Counted from the stretch's first letter, positions 1-8,565 are shown. The stretch: 64,000 bases of DNA from Deltaproteobacteria bacterium CG11_big_fil_rev_8_21_14_0_20_47_16 (GCA_002796325.1 PCXA01000018.1:1-64000), one strand, 5' to 3'. Numbers and translations: made by a program. Notes: a model not told the origin generated them from the sequence alone.

Positions 1-524
<524 letters not shown>

Positions 525-533
525 GGACTGACT

Positions 534-2903
534 ATGACCATTAAAAAAGTAGCCGTGTTGGGTTCGGGAATCATGGGCCGCGCAATCGCCGGTCATTTGG
601 CAGGTTGCGGGATTCCCAGTTTGTTGCTGGATTTGAAAACTGAAACATCCAAGCAAGCATTGGAACTCTTGGCCAAAAGCAAACCGGCACTGATGTACGA
701 CAATGCCGACATTCGCATGATCACACCTGGCAACTTTGATGATGACATGTCCAAGATTGCGGACTGCGATTGGATTGTCGAAGCGGTCGTTGAACGCTTG
801 GACATTAAAGAAAGCATCTACTCCAAAGTCGAAAAATATCTAAAGCCGCATCAAATCATTAGCTCAAATACATCGGGTATCGATTTGAAGGATTTAACGA
901 ATGGTCGCAGTGAGTTGTTCAAGAAGCGTTTCTTGATTACGCACTTTTTTAATCCCGTGCGTTACATGAAGTTGTTGGAAATTGTGGCCGGGCCGGAAAC
1001 CGATGCCGATGTGGTGAAGACAATTGCTGCATTTGGCGAAAATGTGTTGGGCAAGGGCATTGTGTACGCCAAGGATACGCCCAACTTTGTGGCCAATCGC
1101 ATTGGCGTGCAGGGCATGATGGCCGCGATTCATGCGGTGGTGAACAAGGGCTGGGGCATTGAAGTGGTGGACCAGGTCATGGGCACACCGACTGCGCGGC
1201 CCAAGAGTGCCATGTTCCGCACAGCCGACATTGTGGGCATTGATACGCTTGCCCACGTGGCGGACAACAATGTGAAGGGCTGCCCGAACGACGAAGATTT
1301 GAAGCTCTTTGAATTGCCGGACTATGTGAAGGAAATGATTCAGAAGAAGTGGCTGGGCGATAAAACCGGCCAAGGCTTCTATAAGAAAACCAAAACACCG
1401 GAAGGCAAGACCGAGATCCTTGTTTTGGATCCCAAGTCGATGGACTACCGCCCTCAGCAAAAGATCAAGACCGATTCTTTGGGGGCAGCGCGCAATATCG
1501 ATAATCCCGCAGAGCGGCTTGCCGCCGTGGTTTGGGGCAGTGACGAAGCGAGTGAAATTGCGTGGTATCTGATTTCATCCAGCATTGTGTATTCTGCCAA
1601 TCGTATTCCTGAAATTGCAAATGACATTTTGAATGTTGATCGCGCGATGCGCTGGGGATTCAACTGGGACTTGGGTCCATTTGAAATTTGGGATGCGTTG
1701 GGTGTGGCCAAGGTTTGTGAAAAGTTGAAGGCCGAAGGCCGCGCGATTCCCAAAATTGTGCAGCAACTGTTGGATAAGGGACTTAGCAGTTTCTATCAGG
1801 AAAAGGCGGGCGTGGTGTCTTACTTCGACCAGAATGCCGGTGCCTACAAAGCGATTCCTGAGCCCAAGAATGTGATTATTCTCAAGTCACTCGTTGAACG
1901 AAACAAGACCGTCGCCAAAAATGATAGCGCATCCGTCATTGATTTGGGCGATGGCGTATTCAACGTCCAATTCCATGCCAAGATGAATGCGATTGATGAT
2001 GGCATTATTGAAATGTTGAATCGCGGTATGGATGAAGCGGAAAAAAATGGCGTGGGTGTTGTCGTTGCAAACGATGGCCCCAATTTTTGTGTGGGTGCCA
2101 ACCTCATGCTCGTCTTCTTGGAATGTCAGCAGCAGAACTGGTCGCGCATTGATGACATTGCCAAGGCGTTTCAGAATGTGAATCAGCGCATGAGCTACGG
2201 CAAAGTACCTGTGGTGGTGGCCCCGCACCAGATGGCGTTGGGTGGGGGATGCGAAGTGATTCTAGGCGGCACACATGTGCATGCCGCAGCAGAAACCTAC
2301 ATGGGGCTTGTGGAAGTCGGCGTGGGATTGATTCCGGCCGGTGGTGGTTGCAAAAATATGCTGCTCCACAATGAAGAAAAGCAGCTCGCCAAACACAATC
2401 CCAAAAACGATGTCTGGATGGCGCCCAAAGATGGCGGCCCATTCCCGAAAGTGTCTGCCGCATTCCAGACGATTATGATGGCGCAGGTGGCCACTTCGGC
2501 CAAAGAAGCCAAGCGCATGGGATACTTGCGCAAGAGCGATGCGATTTCAGTAAATGCTGATCAGCGTATTTATGATGCCAAGCAAGATGTGTTGGCTATG
2601 TCCAAGAATTTCACACCACGTGAAATGGTCGATATTCAATTGCCAGGTGTGGGTGGCAAAATGGCACTGGTCAATGCGTTGCGCGGGTTTGTGGCCCAAG
2701 GCCTTGCAACGGAATATGATGCCGTCATTGGCGAAAAGCTTGCGCACATCTTAACAGGCGGGGATCGTCCCGAAACGCATATGGCAACCCAACAGCATAT
2801 TTTGGATCTTGAACGCGAAGCCTTCTTGTCACTCTGTGGCATGGAAAAGACACAGGCCCGCATCCAGAATATGCTCATGAAGGGCAAGCCACTTCGTAAT
2901 TAA
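534..2903 (+). CDS. fadB: Fused 3-hydroxyacyl-CoA dehydrogenase / enoyl-CoA hydratase
   Basis: A 789-aa bifunctional beta-oxidation enzyme. The N-terminal half is an NAD-binding 3-hydroxyacyl-CoA dehydrogenase: Rossmann motif GSGIMG at residues 10-15, NTSG, and the catalytic segment THFFNPVRYMKLLEIV near residue 140, followed by the dehydrogenase C-terminal domains. The last third is a crotonase (enoyl-CoA hydratase) fold with FCVGANL, GGGCEVILGG and EVGVGLIPAGGG. This order, dehydrogenase first and hydratase last, is the reverse of E. coli FadB. It follows the thiolase by 9 nt and ends before a strong terminator. Together the two genes would carry out hydration, oxidation and thiolysis of acyl-CoA. 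The gene symbol is by function, not by domain order. Confidence 0.93.
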   Translation: MTIKKVAVLGSGIMGRAIAGHLAGCGIPSLLLDLKTETSKQALELLAKSKPALMYDNADIRMITPGNFDDDMSKIADCDWIVEAVVERLDIKESIYSKVEKYLKPHQIISSNTSGIDLKDLTNGRSELFKKRFLITHFFNPVRYMKLLEIVAGPETDADVVKTIAAFGENVLGKGIVYAKDTPNFVANRIGVQGMMAAIHAVVNKGWGIEVVDQVMGTPTARPKSAMFRTADIVGIDTLAHVADNNVKGCPNDEDLKLFELPDYVKEMIQKKWLGDKTGQGFYKKTKTPEGKTEILVLDPKSMDYRPQQKIKTDSLGAARNIDNPAERLAAVVWGSDEASEIAWYLISSSIVYSANRIPEIANDILNVDRAMRWGFNWDLGPFEIWDALGVAKVCEKLKAEGRAIPKIVQQLLDKGLSSFYQEKAGVVSYFDQNAGAYKAIPEPKNVIILKSLVERNKTVAKNDSASVIDLGDGVFNVQFHAKMNAIDDGIIEMLNRGMDEAEKNGVGVVVANDGPNFCVGANLMLVFLECQQQNWSRIDDIAKAFQNVNQRMSYGKVPVVVAPHQMALGGGCEVILGGTHVHAAAETYMGLVEVGVGLIPAGGGCKNMLLHNEEKQLAKHNPKNDVWMAPKDGGPFPKVSAAFQTIMMAQVATSAKEAKRMGYLRKSDAISVNADQRIYDAKQDVLAMSKNFTPREMVDIQLPGVGGKMALVNALRGFVAQGLATEYDAVIGEKLAHILTGGDRPETHMATQQHILDLEREAFLSLCGMEKTQARIQNMLMKGKPLRN

Positions 2904-2930
2904 TATATGTAATAGTGCTGAAAATAAAAA

Positions 2931-2960
2931 AGCCCCGTGGGATTCCCACGGGGCTTTTTT
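2931..2960. terminator. Bidirectional rho-independent terminator
   Basis: A perfect 11-bp stem (AGCCCCGTGGG with CCCACGGGGCT) and a 3-nt loop, flanked by an A-run on the left and a T-run on the right. It ends the thiolase/fadB transcript on the plus strand and the convergent lipoprotein gene on the minus strand. Confidence 0.93.
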
Positions 2961-2980
2961 AGTAGATATAGAATCAAAAA

Positions 2981-3388
2981 TTAATTCATGAATTCACAAC
3001 CTGCTGGTGGCGTTGGGGCGGCCAATTGTTCGCATGTGGCTTTGGTAATGGATGCAATGCAGGCATCTAGCGCGGTTTGGTCAATAGCCTTGGCCTTATC
3101 GCTTAAGTTGCTGGCCATGTCCTTACTAAGCCCTGTAGCACAATCAGCTTCACTACCACCCTTGGGGTTACAGGTGCTCATGCGCTTGCAAACAGACTTG
3201 CTAACAGCATCCGCAATTTGTTGTGGGGTAAGACCACCTGCACCTGCAGTTGAAAGGGCCATGTCAGATTTGGCCATATCCGCTGGGGCTTCGCTGCTGG
3301 TGTCTGCTGCCTTTTTAGAACATGCTCCCATGAAGGCTGTAGCAGCTAAAATTGTACATAAACTGAATAATGCGACGCGTCTTTTCAT
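2981..3388 (-). CDS. Small Cys-rich lipoprotein of unknown function
   Basis: 135 aa. The start at 3388 is chosen because AAGGAG precedes that ATG and a lipoprotein signal follows it: MKRR, a hydrophobic stretch, and the lipobox FMGAC with the modified Cys near residue 22. The open frame extends 40 codons further upstream, but that part has no lipoprotein logic. The mature part begins with a low-complexity Ala/Ser/Asp/Met linker, then a helical domain with six Cys (SVCKRMSTC, DCATG, DACIAS, TCEQL, GCEF), probably three disulfides in the periplasm. Cys-spaced lipoproteins of this look are common in myxobacteria-like genomes. It is divergent from the next lipoprotein gene. No function can be named. 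Confidence 0.8.
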   Translation of the reverse strand: MKRRVALFSLCTILAATAFMGACSKKAADTSSEAPADMAKSDMALSTAGAGGLTPQQIADAVSKSVCKRMSTCNPKGGSEADCATGLSKDMASNLSDKAKAIDQTALDACIASITKATCEQLAAPTPPAGCEFMN

Positions 3389-3467
3389 AGTTTCTCCTTG
3401 TTGTATGGACGTGAACCGTTTAGACAAGCAGACATACAAAATCAATAGAAATTCCAGGAGGATTGTG

Positions 3468-3851
3468 ATGAATCGATACGCGCTGATTCTGTTGACGGCC
3501 TTAACCATGGTAATGGGTTGTGCCTCAAGTAATCCTCAACACAAAGCCAAGGAAAGTGCCCTGACTCAGGGTATGACCAAAAAGTACATTTATCCAGGCC
3601 AAACCACACAAACAAATGTTTTGGAAATCTTTGGCCCACCCGACTTGGTTAGCCATAGGGGGGGGAAAGAGGTTTGGACGTATGATAAAATTACCCAAAA
3701 TGTATCGTCATCAGGTGGTTTTGTAACGATCCTCATTGCCGGTTACAATAAGAGTTCGTATGAGTCTCGGAATCGTTCTTCCATGTTGATCATTTATTTT
3801 GATAAGAATGAAGTGGTTGAGGATTACAAACTAAGCGTCTCTAATTTTTAG
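3468..3851 (+). CDS. BamE/SmpA-like lipoprotein
   Basis: 127 aa. The start at 3468 follows AGGAGG at 8-9 nt spacing and opens a lipoprotein signal with lipobox VMGC. A longer open frame starts at 2988 but its first part is antisense to the neighbouring lipoprotein. The mature region reads PGQTTQTNVLEIFGPPDLV followed by GGKEVWTYDK, the pattern of the BamE/OmlA family: a G-T motif, FGxPD, then W-Y. These small outer-membrane lipoproteins fold as two helices on a beta sheet and support the BAM complex, although many homologues of this type have other, unknown roles. It lies 9 nt before another lipoprotein gene, so the two are probably co-transcribed. Confidence 0.75.
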   Translation: MNRYALILLTALTMVMGCASSNPQHKAKESALTQGMTKKYIYPGQTTQTNVLEIFGPPDLVSHRGGKEVWTYDKITQNVSSSGGFVTILIAGYNKSSYESRNRSSMLIIYFDKNEVVEDYKLSVSNF

Positions 3852-3860
3852 GGCTATCGT

Positions 3861-4361
3861 ATGAAATATTGCGCGGCACTCTTGATGGTAGTGATGTTTT
3901 CTTCTTGCACTTGGTTAACGACAAATAACCAACAAATCGGTCAGGCACAGCTTAAAAACTTTGAGACGCGTACGATTGATGCCCCATTTGATGCTGTATA
4001 TTTAGCAGCAACCGAAGCTCTTTTCGATTTGGGTTACCAAATTCGTCACTCTGAAAAGGCATCGGGCGTCATTATGGGTGAGCAGTACTATAACTACACT
4101 GAATCTGTTTATTTGGGAAAGGGTGTATATGATCGACAGGATAAAAAGAAGGTCTTTGAACTTACACTGTTAATCAAGCCCGAAGATAAGAAGTCAACCA
4201 ATGTGCGTATTAAAACATCAGTCGATGGCCAGCCCAAACTCAATAAGGATGCGATTGATAAAGTGTGGGTCTATATTGATCGTCAAGTGATGATGGCCTC
4301 ACCACCTGAAAAACCAACCAAGGGTAGAAAGTCAACTCAGACTCCGGCTGTACAGTCGTAG
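3861..4361 (+). CDS. Lipoprotein of unknown function
   Basis: 166 aa with an N-terminal lipoprotein signal (lipobox FSSC, Cys near residue 17). The mature part has an alpha/beta pattern (IDAPFDAVYLAATEALFDLG, then SGVIMGE) that resembles the BamC-like or DUF799-like repeats found in Gram-negative lipoproteins: a beta strand, a helix, then a strand carrying the phrase for comparing outer-membrane states. I do not recognise the family firmly. The C-terminus is Lys/Thr/Pro rich. Its last 30 nt overlap the 3' end of the convergent ATP-grasp-like gene. It is probably the second gene of a two-lipoprotein operon. Confidence 0.7.
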   Translation: MKYCAALLMVVMFSSCTWLTTNNQQIGQAQLKNFETRTIDAPFDAVYLAATEALFDLGYQIRHSEKASGVIMGEQYYNYTESVYLGKGVYDRQDKKKVFELTLLIKPEDKKSTNVRIKTSVDGQPKLNKDAIDKVWVYIDRQVMMASPPEKPTKGRKSTQTPAVQS

Positions 4362-5348
4362 CCACAGTTCATCTAAGCTAAGTCCCAATGTTCTTTTGAT
4401 GTGTGGTGCGAGCCTTCTATCAACCTCATTTGGTATAATGTCAGTTACATAGACACCGTTCTTATCAAACTGCACGCAACAATTTACAATGCCGTTCTGA
4501 ATTTTCAATGCGTTGCAAGCAGCGCCCGCAAGTCCTTCTGCCTGTAATAATTGCTTTTTGGTTAAACGTTTATGTGTGTGCTTTCCACGAGGCGTGATTG
4601 TTGCAACTGCAAGAATACAAATTTTTCCATCGGAGAGTAATACGGTGATTTTTACAGCAGGTTCAGAATGGCATTTTGTATAAATCATGTCGCCAGAGAT
4701 AGAAAAGCGTAGGTGTTGTTTGGTGCGTGGGTCCATTGCTTGTGTGTCATTGTAGTAGTCGTGAGTCAGAATCCAGTTTTGGAGGATGTGAGTCATGTGA
4801 TGATGAGCGGGCATTAATTCTTCATGTGACATAATGTTTACAGAAAGAGTGGGAAGTTCGTGATGAATGGGGGAGAGCTGGGCTGGGAATCCAATGCTTT
4901 CAGCAGCGAGTTGTAAAGCAGACGGATATTGAATGAGCATAAAATTGCTAACCGGTATTTGAGCGTGTTGCAGGGCACAGCGTGTTAGGTAACGATTACT
5001 GCATACTTTAAGCGCTGTGCTGGAAAAGGCAGGTAGATGGTGCTCTTCGGCAATTTGAGCGACCTGGAGTGCAATTGTGAGGGTACGATAGTCGTGGCCA
5101 GAAGGTGGTAAAACACCAATAATATCATAATGTTGCGACAGGTTTTTGACACAGGTCCTCAGTTGGCCCTCTTGTGAGCTGCTGATATTGAGATTTAAAT
5201 CAGCAGCTCCGTCCATCACATCGTCAGTGCGTGTTTGTCCCCAATGCAGCCGAATGGTGTGCAGCTTATGCTGCTTCGCTGCCCGAATCGATGCGAGCGC
5301 TGTAGTTGCCATGTTGCACTGAATGATGGCCGCTTTCTTGGTTGTCAT
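4332..5348 (-). CDS. Divergent ATP-grasp-fold protein
   Basis: 338 aa, soluble. The layout is that of an ATP-grasp ligase: an N-terminal Rossmann-like preATP domain (residues ~1-110, with DIIGVLPPSGHD), then FSSTALKVCSNRYLTRCAL, matching the place where family members have a dKxxtr signature, then IPVSNF and SIGFPAQLSP. In active enzymes the last segment carries a Lys that binds ATP (GFPxxxKP); here it is Ser. Near the C-terminus, VTDIIPNEVDRRL stands where the metal-binding E-x-N motif is expected, with Asp in place of Glu. Catalysis may therefore be altered or lost. The start at 5348 has AAGG 5-6 nt upstream. It is preceded by an overlapping 56-codon ORF and a secreted fibre-like gene, and overlaps the convergent lipoprotein gene at its 3' end. 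Confidence 0.7.
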   Translation of the reverse strand: MTTKKAAIIQCNMATTALASIRAAKQHKLHTIRLHWGQTRTDDVMDGAADLNLNISSSQEGQLRTCVKNLSQHYDIIGVLPPSGHDYRTLTIALQVAQIAEEHHLPAFSSTALKVCSNRYLTRCALQHAQIPVSNFMLIQYPSALQLAAESIGFPAQLSPIHHELPTLSVNIMSHEELMPAHHHMTHILQNWILTHDYYNDTQAMDPRTKQHLRFSISGDMIYTKCHSEPAVKITVLLSDGKICILAVATITPRGKHTHKRLTKKQLLQAEGLAGAACNALKIQNGIVNCCVQFDKNGVYVTDIIPNEVDRRLAPHIKRTLGLSLDELWLRLYSRSLS

Positions 5349-5436
5349 GAGTATCCTTTTTCACGGATGGTCGTGTGGCTTTTTCAAGTTGTTCCAATTC
5401 TAAAAGGAGATGTGTGTATTGTGTAAGTTGAGACAT
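5266..5436 (-). CDS. Hidden 56-aa ORF coupled to fibre gene and ATP-grasp gene
   Basis: A small ORF starting with an ATG that overlaps the stop of the upstream gene (TAATG) and preceded by GGAGAGGG about 6 nt away. It encodes MSQLTQYTHLLLELEQLEK followed by a hydrophilic tail rich in Ser, His and acidic residues ending in SGSEAA. The first 29 or so codons fill the gap between its neighbours; the remaining part overlaps the start of the ATP-grasp-like gene by 83 nt in another frame. It could be a genuine small protein, a leader-type peptide, or a coupling ORF that passes ribosomes on to the ATP-grasp start. I recognise no family. Coding status rests only on the start context and coupling. Confidence 0.45.
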   Translation of the reverse strand: MSQLTQYTHLLLELEQLEKATRPSVKKDTHDNQESGHHSVQHGNYSARIDSGSEAA

Positions 5437-6671
5437 TATAATCCCTCTCCAAGTGCAATGAACCAGTAAGTGCCTGTAGCCAAATCATTCCATGAACCGC
5501 TGACAGTAAACTGATTGTCTGAAAATGTTATCAATTTTGAAGAAGTGAAACTGGTGAGTGGTCCATTGGGTGTTTTTTCCATACCGGCACTATCATCACC
5601 ATCAATGTTTTGATCAAAAGCAACTGTCCAATGATTTTGCGTTTTGTCAGGGGTGAGACTAAAAATATAGACAATACGCGGGCGAATACCTGTAGTGGAA
5701 ATATCTTGTGGAGAAAACCCATTCAATGCGTTTGCTGTATAGGTACCAGTAGCAATTTTAGTAGTACCCACTTTGGCAGCTGCTAGTTGGGCAGCAGCAG
5801 CTGCCAAAGCAAGGTCATATTGAGCCTTTACAGATGCAATACCACTATCCACATACTTTTTAGTGGATGCATCGGTATCTGATGTGGGGGCGCCGAGGTT
5901 TTTAAGTTGATGCCCACCCATATTGACATCACTTGTGAGTGGCTTGCTCCAATCGATAGCGCTGGGAGAAATTTTGGGAGCACCCACGGCAGCACTGGCG
6001 ATGGCAGTAATCTTGCCATCCAATGCACTTCGGTCCTGCGCCTCCTGTTTAAGACCACTCATCAAATAGTTGGTTTCTTCCAAACGTTTTTTGATGGACA
6101 AATCCAAATCCTGCAGCACACCTTGAACGCTACTGCTTCCAGAATTGATAAACTTTGCAGTCACACCAATTGTGTTGGCTTGATTTTTATCCAACTGTGC
6201 CACAACATCGGGCGCCAGGCTTTCAAATCCCACAGCACCCTTTGCAACAGTTGCACAGGTTTGGCTCCATTGTGCGTATGGGACCGGCACAATGGTCATG
6301 GGTGTTTCAGGGGGTTGGTTACCCACTTGCACTTGCAGGTAACGCGGCGCCCCGCTGGCAAAGACTTCTTCTGGAAGTCCACCAGTGGGGGTGCCATTAT
6401 TGCCACTACCATTTCCAATCAGTGCAGAAACTGCCCCGCGGTTAACATCAACGGTCTGACTTTCAAAATAGATGGGGTTTTGTTGCTCATCCAAAATTTG
6501 AAACTGAATGGTCGCAGGGCCCGAAGGCAGGAGGTTCCCTCCCTCATCAAATAGGACTGACTGGAAGTTGATGAGGGGAGGGAGAGGACCCGCATGCAGA
6601 CGGGTGGGGGACAAAAGCAATGTGACCAGAGTGGCCAACAGGCAGGTGTATGTTTTGAATTGTGAACGCAT
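5436..6671 (-). CDS. Secreted tail-fibre-like repeat protein
   Basis: 411 aa. The start at 6671 has GAGGAG upstream and opens a signal peptide (MRSQFKTYTC, hydrophobic stretch, cleavage near LHAGP). After it comes a domain of the type NFQSVLFDEGGNLLPSGP, found in secreted proteins with collagen- or fibre-like tails. Residues ~250-279 contain NMGGHQLKNLGAPTSDTDA followed by TKKYVDSGI, a motif typical of phage tail fibres and of fibre-like proteins in predatory and other deltaproteobacteria. An Ala-rich stretch and a C-terminal beta-rich domain follow. It probably acts at the cell surface, possibly as a trimer. It is the first of three leftward genes and its stop overlaps the start of the 56-aa ORF. 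Confidence 0.72.
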   Translation of the reverse strand: MRSQFKTYTCLLATLVTLLLSPTRLHAGPLPPLINFQSVLFDEGGNLLPSGPATIQFQILDEQQNPIYFESQTVDVNRGAVSALIGNGSGNNGTPTGGLPEEVFASGAPRYLQVQVGNQPPETPMTIVPVPYAQWSQTCATVAKGAVGFESLAPDVVAQLDKNQANTIGVTAKFINSGSSSVQGVLQDLDLSIKKRLEETNYLMSGLKQEAQDRSALDGKITAIASAAVGAPKISPSAIDWSKPLTSDVNMGGHQLKNLGAPTSDTDASTKKYVDSGIASVKAQYDLALAAAAAQLAAAKVGTTKIATGTYTANALNGFSPQDISTTGIRPRIVYIFSLTPDKTQNHWTVAFDQNIDGDDSAGMEKTPNGPLTSFTSSKLITFSDNQFTVSGSWNDLATGTYWFIALGEGL

Positions 6672-6759
6672 CAGTATCTCCTCTTTTTTCGAGGACACTG
6701 CAGAGCAGAAAGCATGCCAAGTGCGTGATAAAAATTTAGTGTGAAATTTCAGTTGGTTA

Positions 6760-6794
6760 AAGAAAAACGGCCCTCAGGTGCCTGAGGGCCGTTT
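6760..6794 (-). terminator. Rho-independent terminator of the PpiC lipoprotein gene
   Basis: A 14-bp perfect stem (AAACGGCCCTCAGG paired with CCTGAGGGCCGTTT) and a 2-nt loop. On the minus strand it is followed by TTTTTCT, so it ends transcription from the gene to its right. Confidence 0.9.
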
Positions 6795-6833
6795 ACAGGT
6801 TTTTGTTCATAAATTCGAAACTTGGAACAAATA

Positions 6834-7796
6834 TTACTTTTTATCCGGTGTTGGTGTTGGGGTCTGTGCCGGTGGTGGAGGCGGTGGTGATGCTCCAAAA
6901 GGCGCTGCCGCTTTAGGCGCATCCTTCTCATCAGCAAACGTGATCTTGGCATCTTTCTTAAGGTCGGCGAGCAACTTATTACGGATATCACTTTGCAGAC
7001 GGAACATGATGCCTTGTTTGGCGGAATCGAAGGGTTCCACTTCAACGCCACGTGTTACGACAATAATGTGGTAGCCATCGGATGTTTTAATGGGTTCTGA
7101 AACTTCCCCTACCTTCATTGAAAATGCCTTATCCAAAAGTGGTTCATAGCCGCGACGTACCATTCGTTGCTCTGTTTTGGAGACTTCACCCAAATCGCCG
7201 CCATTGGCTTTAGTAATAGGGTCTTCGGAATATTCTTTTGCAACTTTTGCAAAGTCTTCGGAAGTTGTGATCTCGGCACGAGCCTTTTTAGCCAGGGCCA
7301 GGGCCTCAGCATCACTGTGTCCCTTGGGTGCAGGTGGCGTTTTTACACCCTTGGGCGATTTTGCATTTGATGAATCAGCACTTTTGATTGGAATGAAAAT
7401 TTGACTCATGCGCAGTTTTTCAAAATCAGATTGATGGTCTGCGTAATATTTCTTGGCGTCATCTTCGAGTTGCTTTTCAACGTAAGATTGAGCAACTATA
7501 ACGCGGCGATAAAGATCTGCCTTTTCTTTAACTTGGGGGTCGTGATCCAATCCCTTTTTGACTGCGGCCTGGTAGAACAATTCCTGCTCAATAATATTAT
7601 CGATGATTTGTTTGCGACCCATGGGGTTGCTGAGTTGTGCTTTGATGCGTGGGTTAACACTACCTAAGAAGTCCATGTAGCCTTCAGTAATTTTATCCCC
7701 GTTAATGGTTATGATTGTTTTGCCTGGATATGTCTTGTCGCCGCATGCAGTGAGCATCGCGCAGCACATGATGGTAATTCCGATTTTACGATACAT
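6834..7796 (-). CDS. PpiC-type peptidyl-prolyl isomerase lipoprotein
   Basis: 320 aa. The start at 7796 follows AAGGGGG and begins a lipoprotein signal (MYRKIGITIMCCAML with lipobox LTAC); the open frame runs 108 codons further upstream but there it only overlaps acyP. The SurA-like N-terminal helical region (INGDKITEGYMDFLG) is followed by a parvulin domain: FEKLRMSQIFIP, EYSEDPITKANGGDLGEV and SDGYHIIVVTRG. The parvulin is interrupted by a Lys/Pro/Ser insert near residues 150-170. The C-terminus is Pro rich (PPPPPPAQTPTPTP). It likely anchors in a membrane and assists folding of exported proteins. It is monocistronic, with its own terminator. Confidence 0.9.
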   Translation of the reverse strand: MYRKIGITIMCCAMLTACGDKTYPGKTIITINGDKITEGYMDFLGSVNPRIKAQLSNPMGRKQIIDNIIEQELFYQAAVKKGLDHDPQVKEKADLYRRVIVAQSYVEKQLEDDAKKYYADHQSDFEKLRMSQIFIPIKSADSSNAKSPKGVKTPPAPKGHSDAEALALAKKARAEITTSEDFAKVAKEYSEDPITKANGGDLGEVSKTEQRMVRRGYEPLLDKAFSMKVGEVSEPIKTSDGYHIIVVTRGVEVEPFDSAKQGIMFRLQSDIRNKLLADLKKDAKITFADEKDAPKAAAPFGASPPPPPPAQTPTPTPDKK

Positions 7797-7846
7797 GGTT
7801 TCCCCCTTTGATGAGGGCGGTTTTATAGCGATGTCAGTCTCGCGTG

Positions 7847-8116
7847 TCAAATGATGCGAAAATTTGAAAGGGTGCTGCTTTCCGATTGCCATTCCGATTC
7901 GACCTGGGTTACTTTGGCGGCTGGGGGGCCTTTGTGGAGCCATTGGAGTAGTTGTTGCAGTGTTTCTTGGGATCCTTGTGCCACACATTCGACGGAACCA
8001 TCGGGTTGGTTGCGAACCCAGCCCATCAGGCCCAGTTCTTCGGCCTTTTCTTGGGTTGCGGCGCGAAAAAAGACGCCTTGGACACGTCCCCGAATGATGC
8101 AATGAAGTTGAGACAT
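7847..8116 (-). CDS. acyP: Acylphosphatase
   Basis: An 89-aa cytoplasmic enzyme hydrolysing acyl phosphates. The family signature is plain: CIIRGRVQGVFFRAAT carries the catalytic Arg of the GRVQGVxFR loop, and GWVRNQPDGSVECVAQG carries the catalytic Asn. The length is normal for the family. Its start codon is only 14 bp from the divergent ruvX start, so its promoter must lie inside ruvX. A TATAAA box sits exactly 6 nt before its ATG, pointing to a leaderless mRNA. Confidence 0.95.
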   Translation of the reverse strand: MSQLHCIIRGRVQGVFFRAATQEKAEELGLMGWVRNQPDGSVECVAQGSQETLQQLLQWLHKGPPAAKVTQVESEWQSESSTLSNFRII

Positions 8117-8122
8117 ACAAAT

Positions 8123-8152
8123 TTTATATCATGACTAAAACAATATTGGCAA
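8123..8152 (-). promoter_or_regulatory. Promoter of acyP, leaderless geometry
   Basis: On the minus strand, TTGCCA (8147-8152), an 18-nt spacer, and TATAAA (8123-8128), then 6 nt to the ATG at 8116. No Shine-Dalgarno fits between. The promoter lies in the first codons of ruvX. Confidence 0.5.
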
Positions 8153-8565
8153 TTGATGTGGGGACAAAGCGCATAGGTGTTGCAGGCACTGATGCCTTGG
8201 GCATTACCGTGCAACCCATTGAAGTGATTACCCGAAAGCAACTGGAAGATGATGCAATGCGCATTTGCACGCTTATTCAAGAGCGCCAGGTTGGCACGCT
8301 CGTGGTTGGCCTGCCATTGCGCGGAGATGACGGAGAAATCGGATTTCAGGCCCAAAAGGTGCGTGAGTTTATGTCGCAGGTAAATACGATATTGCAGCGT
8401 GAAGGGGTAAGTCCTGCAATTGTGGAATGGGATGAGAGTATGACAACGCATGATGCCGAAGAAAAATTACGTGAAGCAGGTGTGCGGCGTGCGCGTCGTG
8501 GCCAAATGATTGATGCAATGGCAGCAGTTGCTATTTTAGAAAGTTATTTGCGAGGCAATCCATGA
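8131..8565 (+). CDS. ruvX: RuvX/YqgF RNase H-fold protein, putative Holliday junction resolvase
   Basis: 144 aa. It begins with AIDVGTKRIGVAGTD, the RNase H-fold motif of the YqgF family with its catalytic Asp, followed by VVGLPLRGDDGE (the GLP motif) and EWDESMTTHDAEEKL, then a C-terminal DAMAAVAILESYL helix with the last conserved Asp. YqgF proteins process the 5' end of pre-16S rRNA and have been described as resolvase-like. The last 4 nt overlap the mltG start (ATGA), so the two are translationally coupled; this gene pair is common in bacteria. Confidence 0.93.
   Translation: MTKTILAIDVGTKRIGVAGTDALGITVQPIEVITRKQLEDDAMRICTLIQERQVGTLVVGLPLRGDDGEIGFQAQKVREFMSQVNTILQREGVSPAIVEWDESMTTHDAEEKLREAGVRRARRGQMIDAMAAVAILESYLRGNP

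Noticed and set aside
894-1460. 188-codon minus-strand frame within fadB
   Set aside because: It is the mirror of a strongly conserved enzyme and has no start context.
2988-3467. Long upstream extension of the BamE-like frame
   Set aside because: It is antisense to a lipoprotein gene, and the ATG at 3468 has a good Shine-Dalgarno and lipoprotein signal.
7797-8120. 108-codon upstream extension of the PpiC lipoprotein
   Set aside because: It only overlaps acyP on the same strand in another frame; the lipoprotein start at 7796 is well supported.
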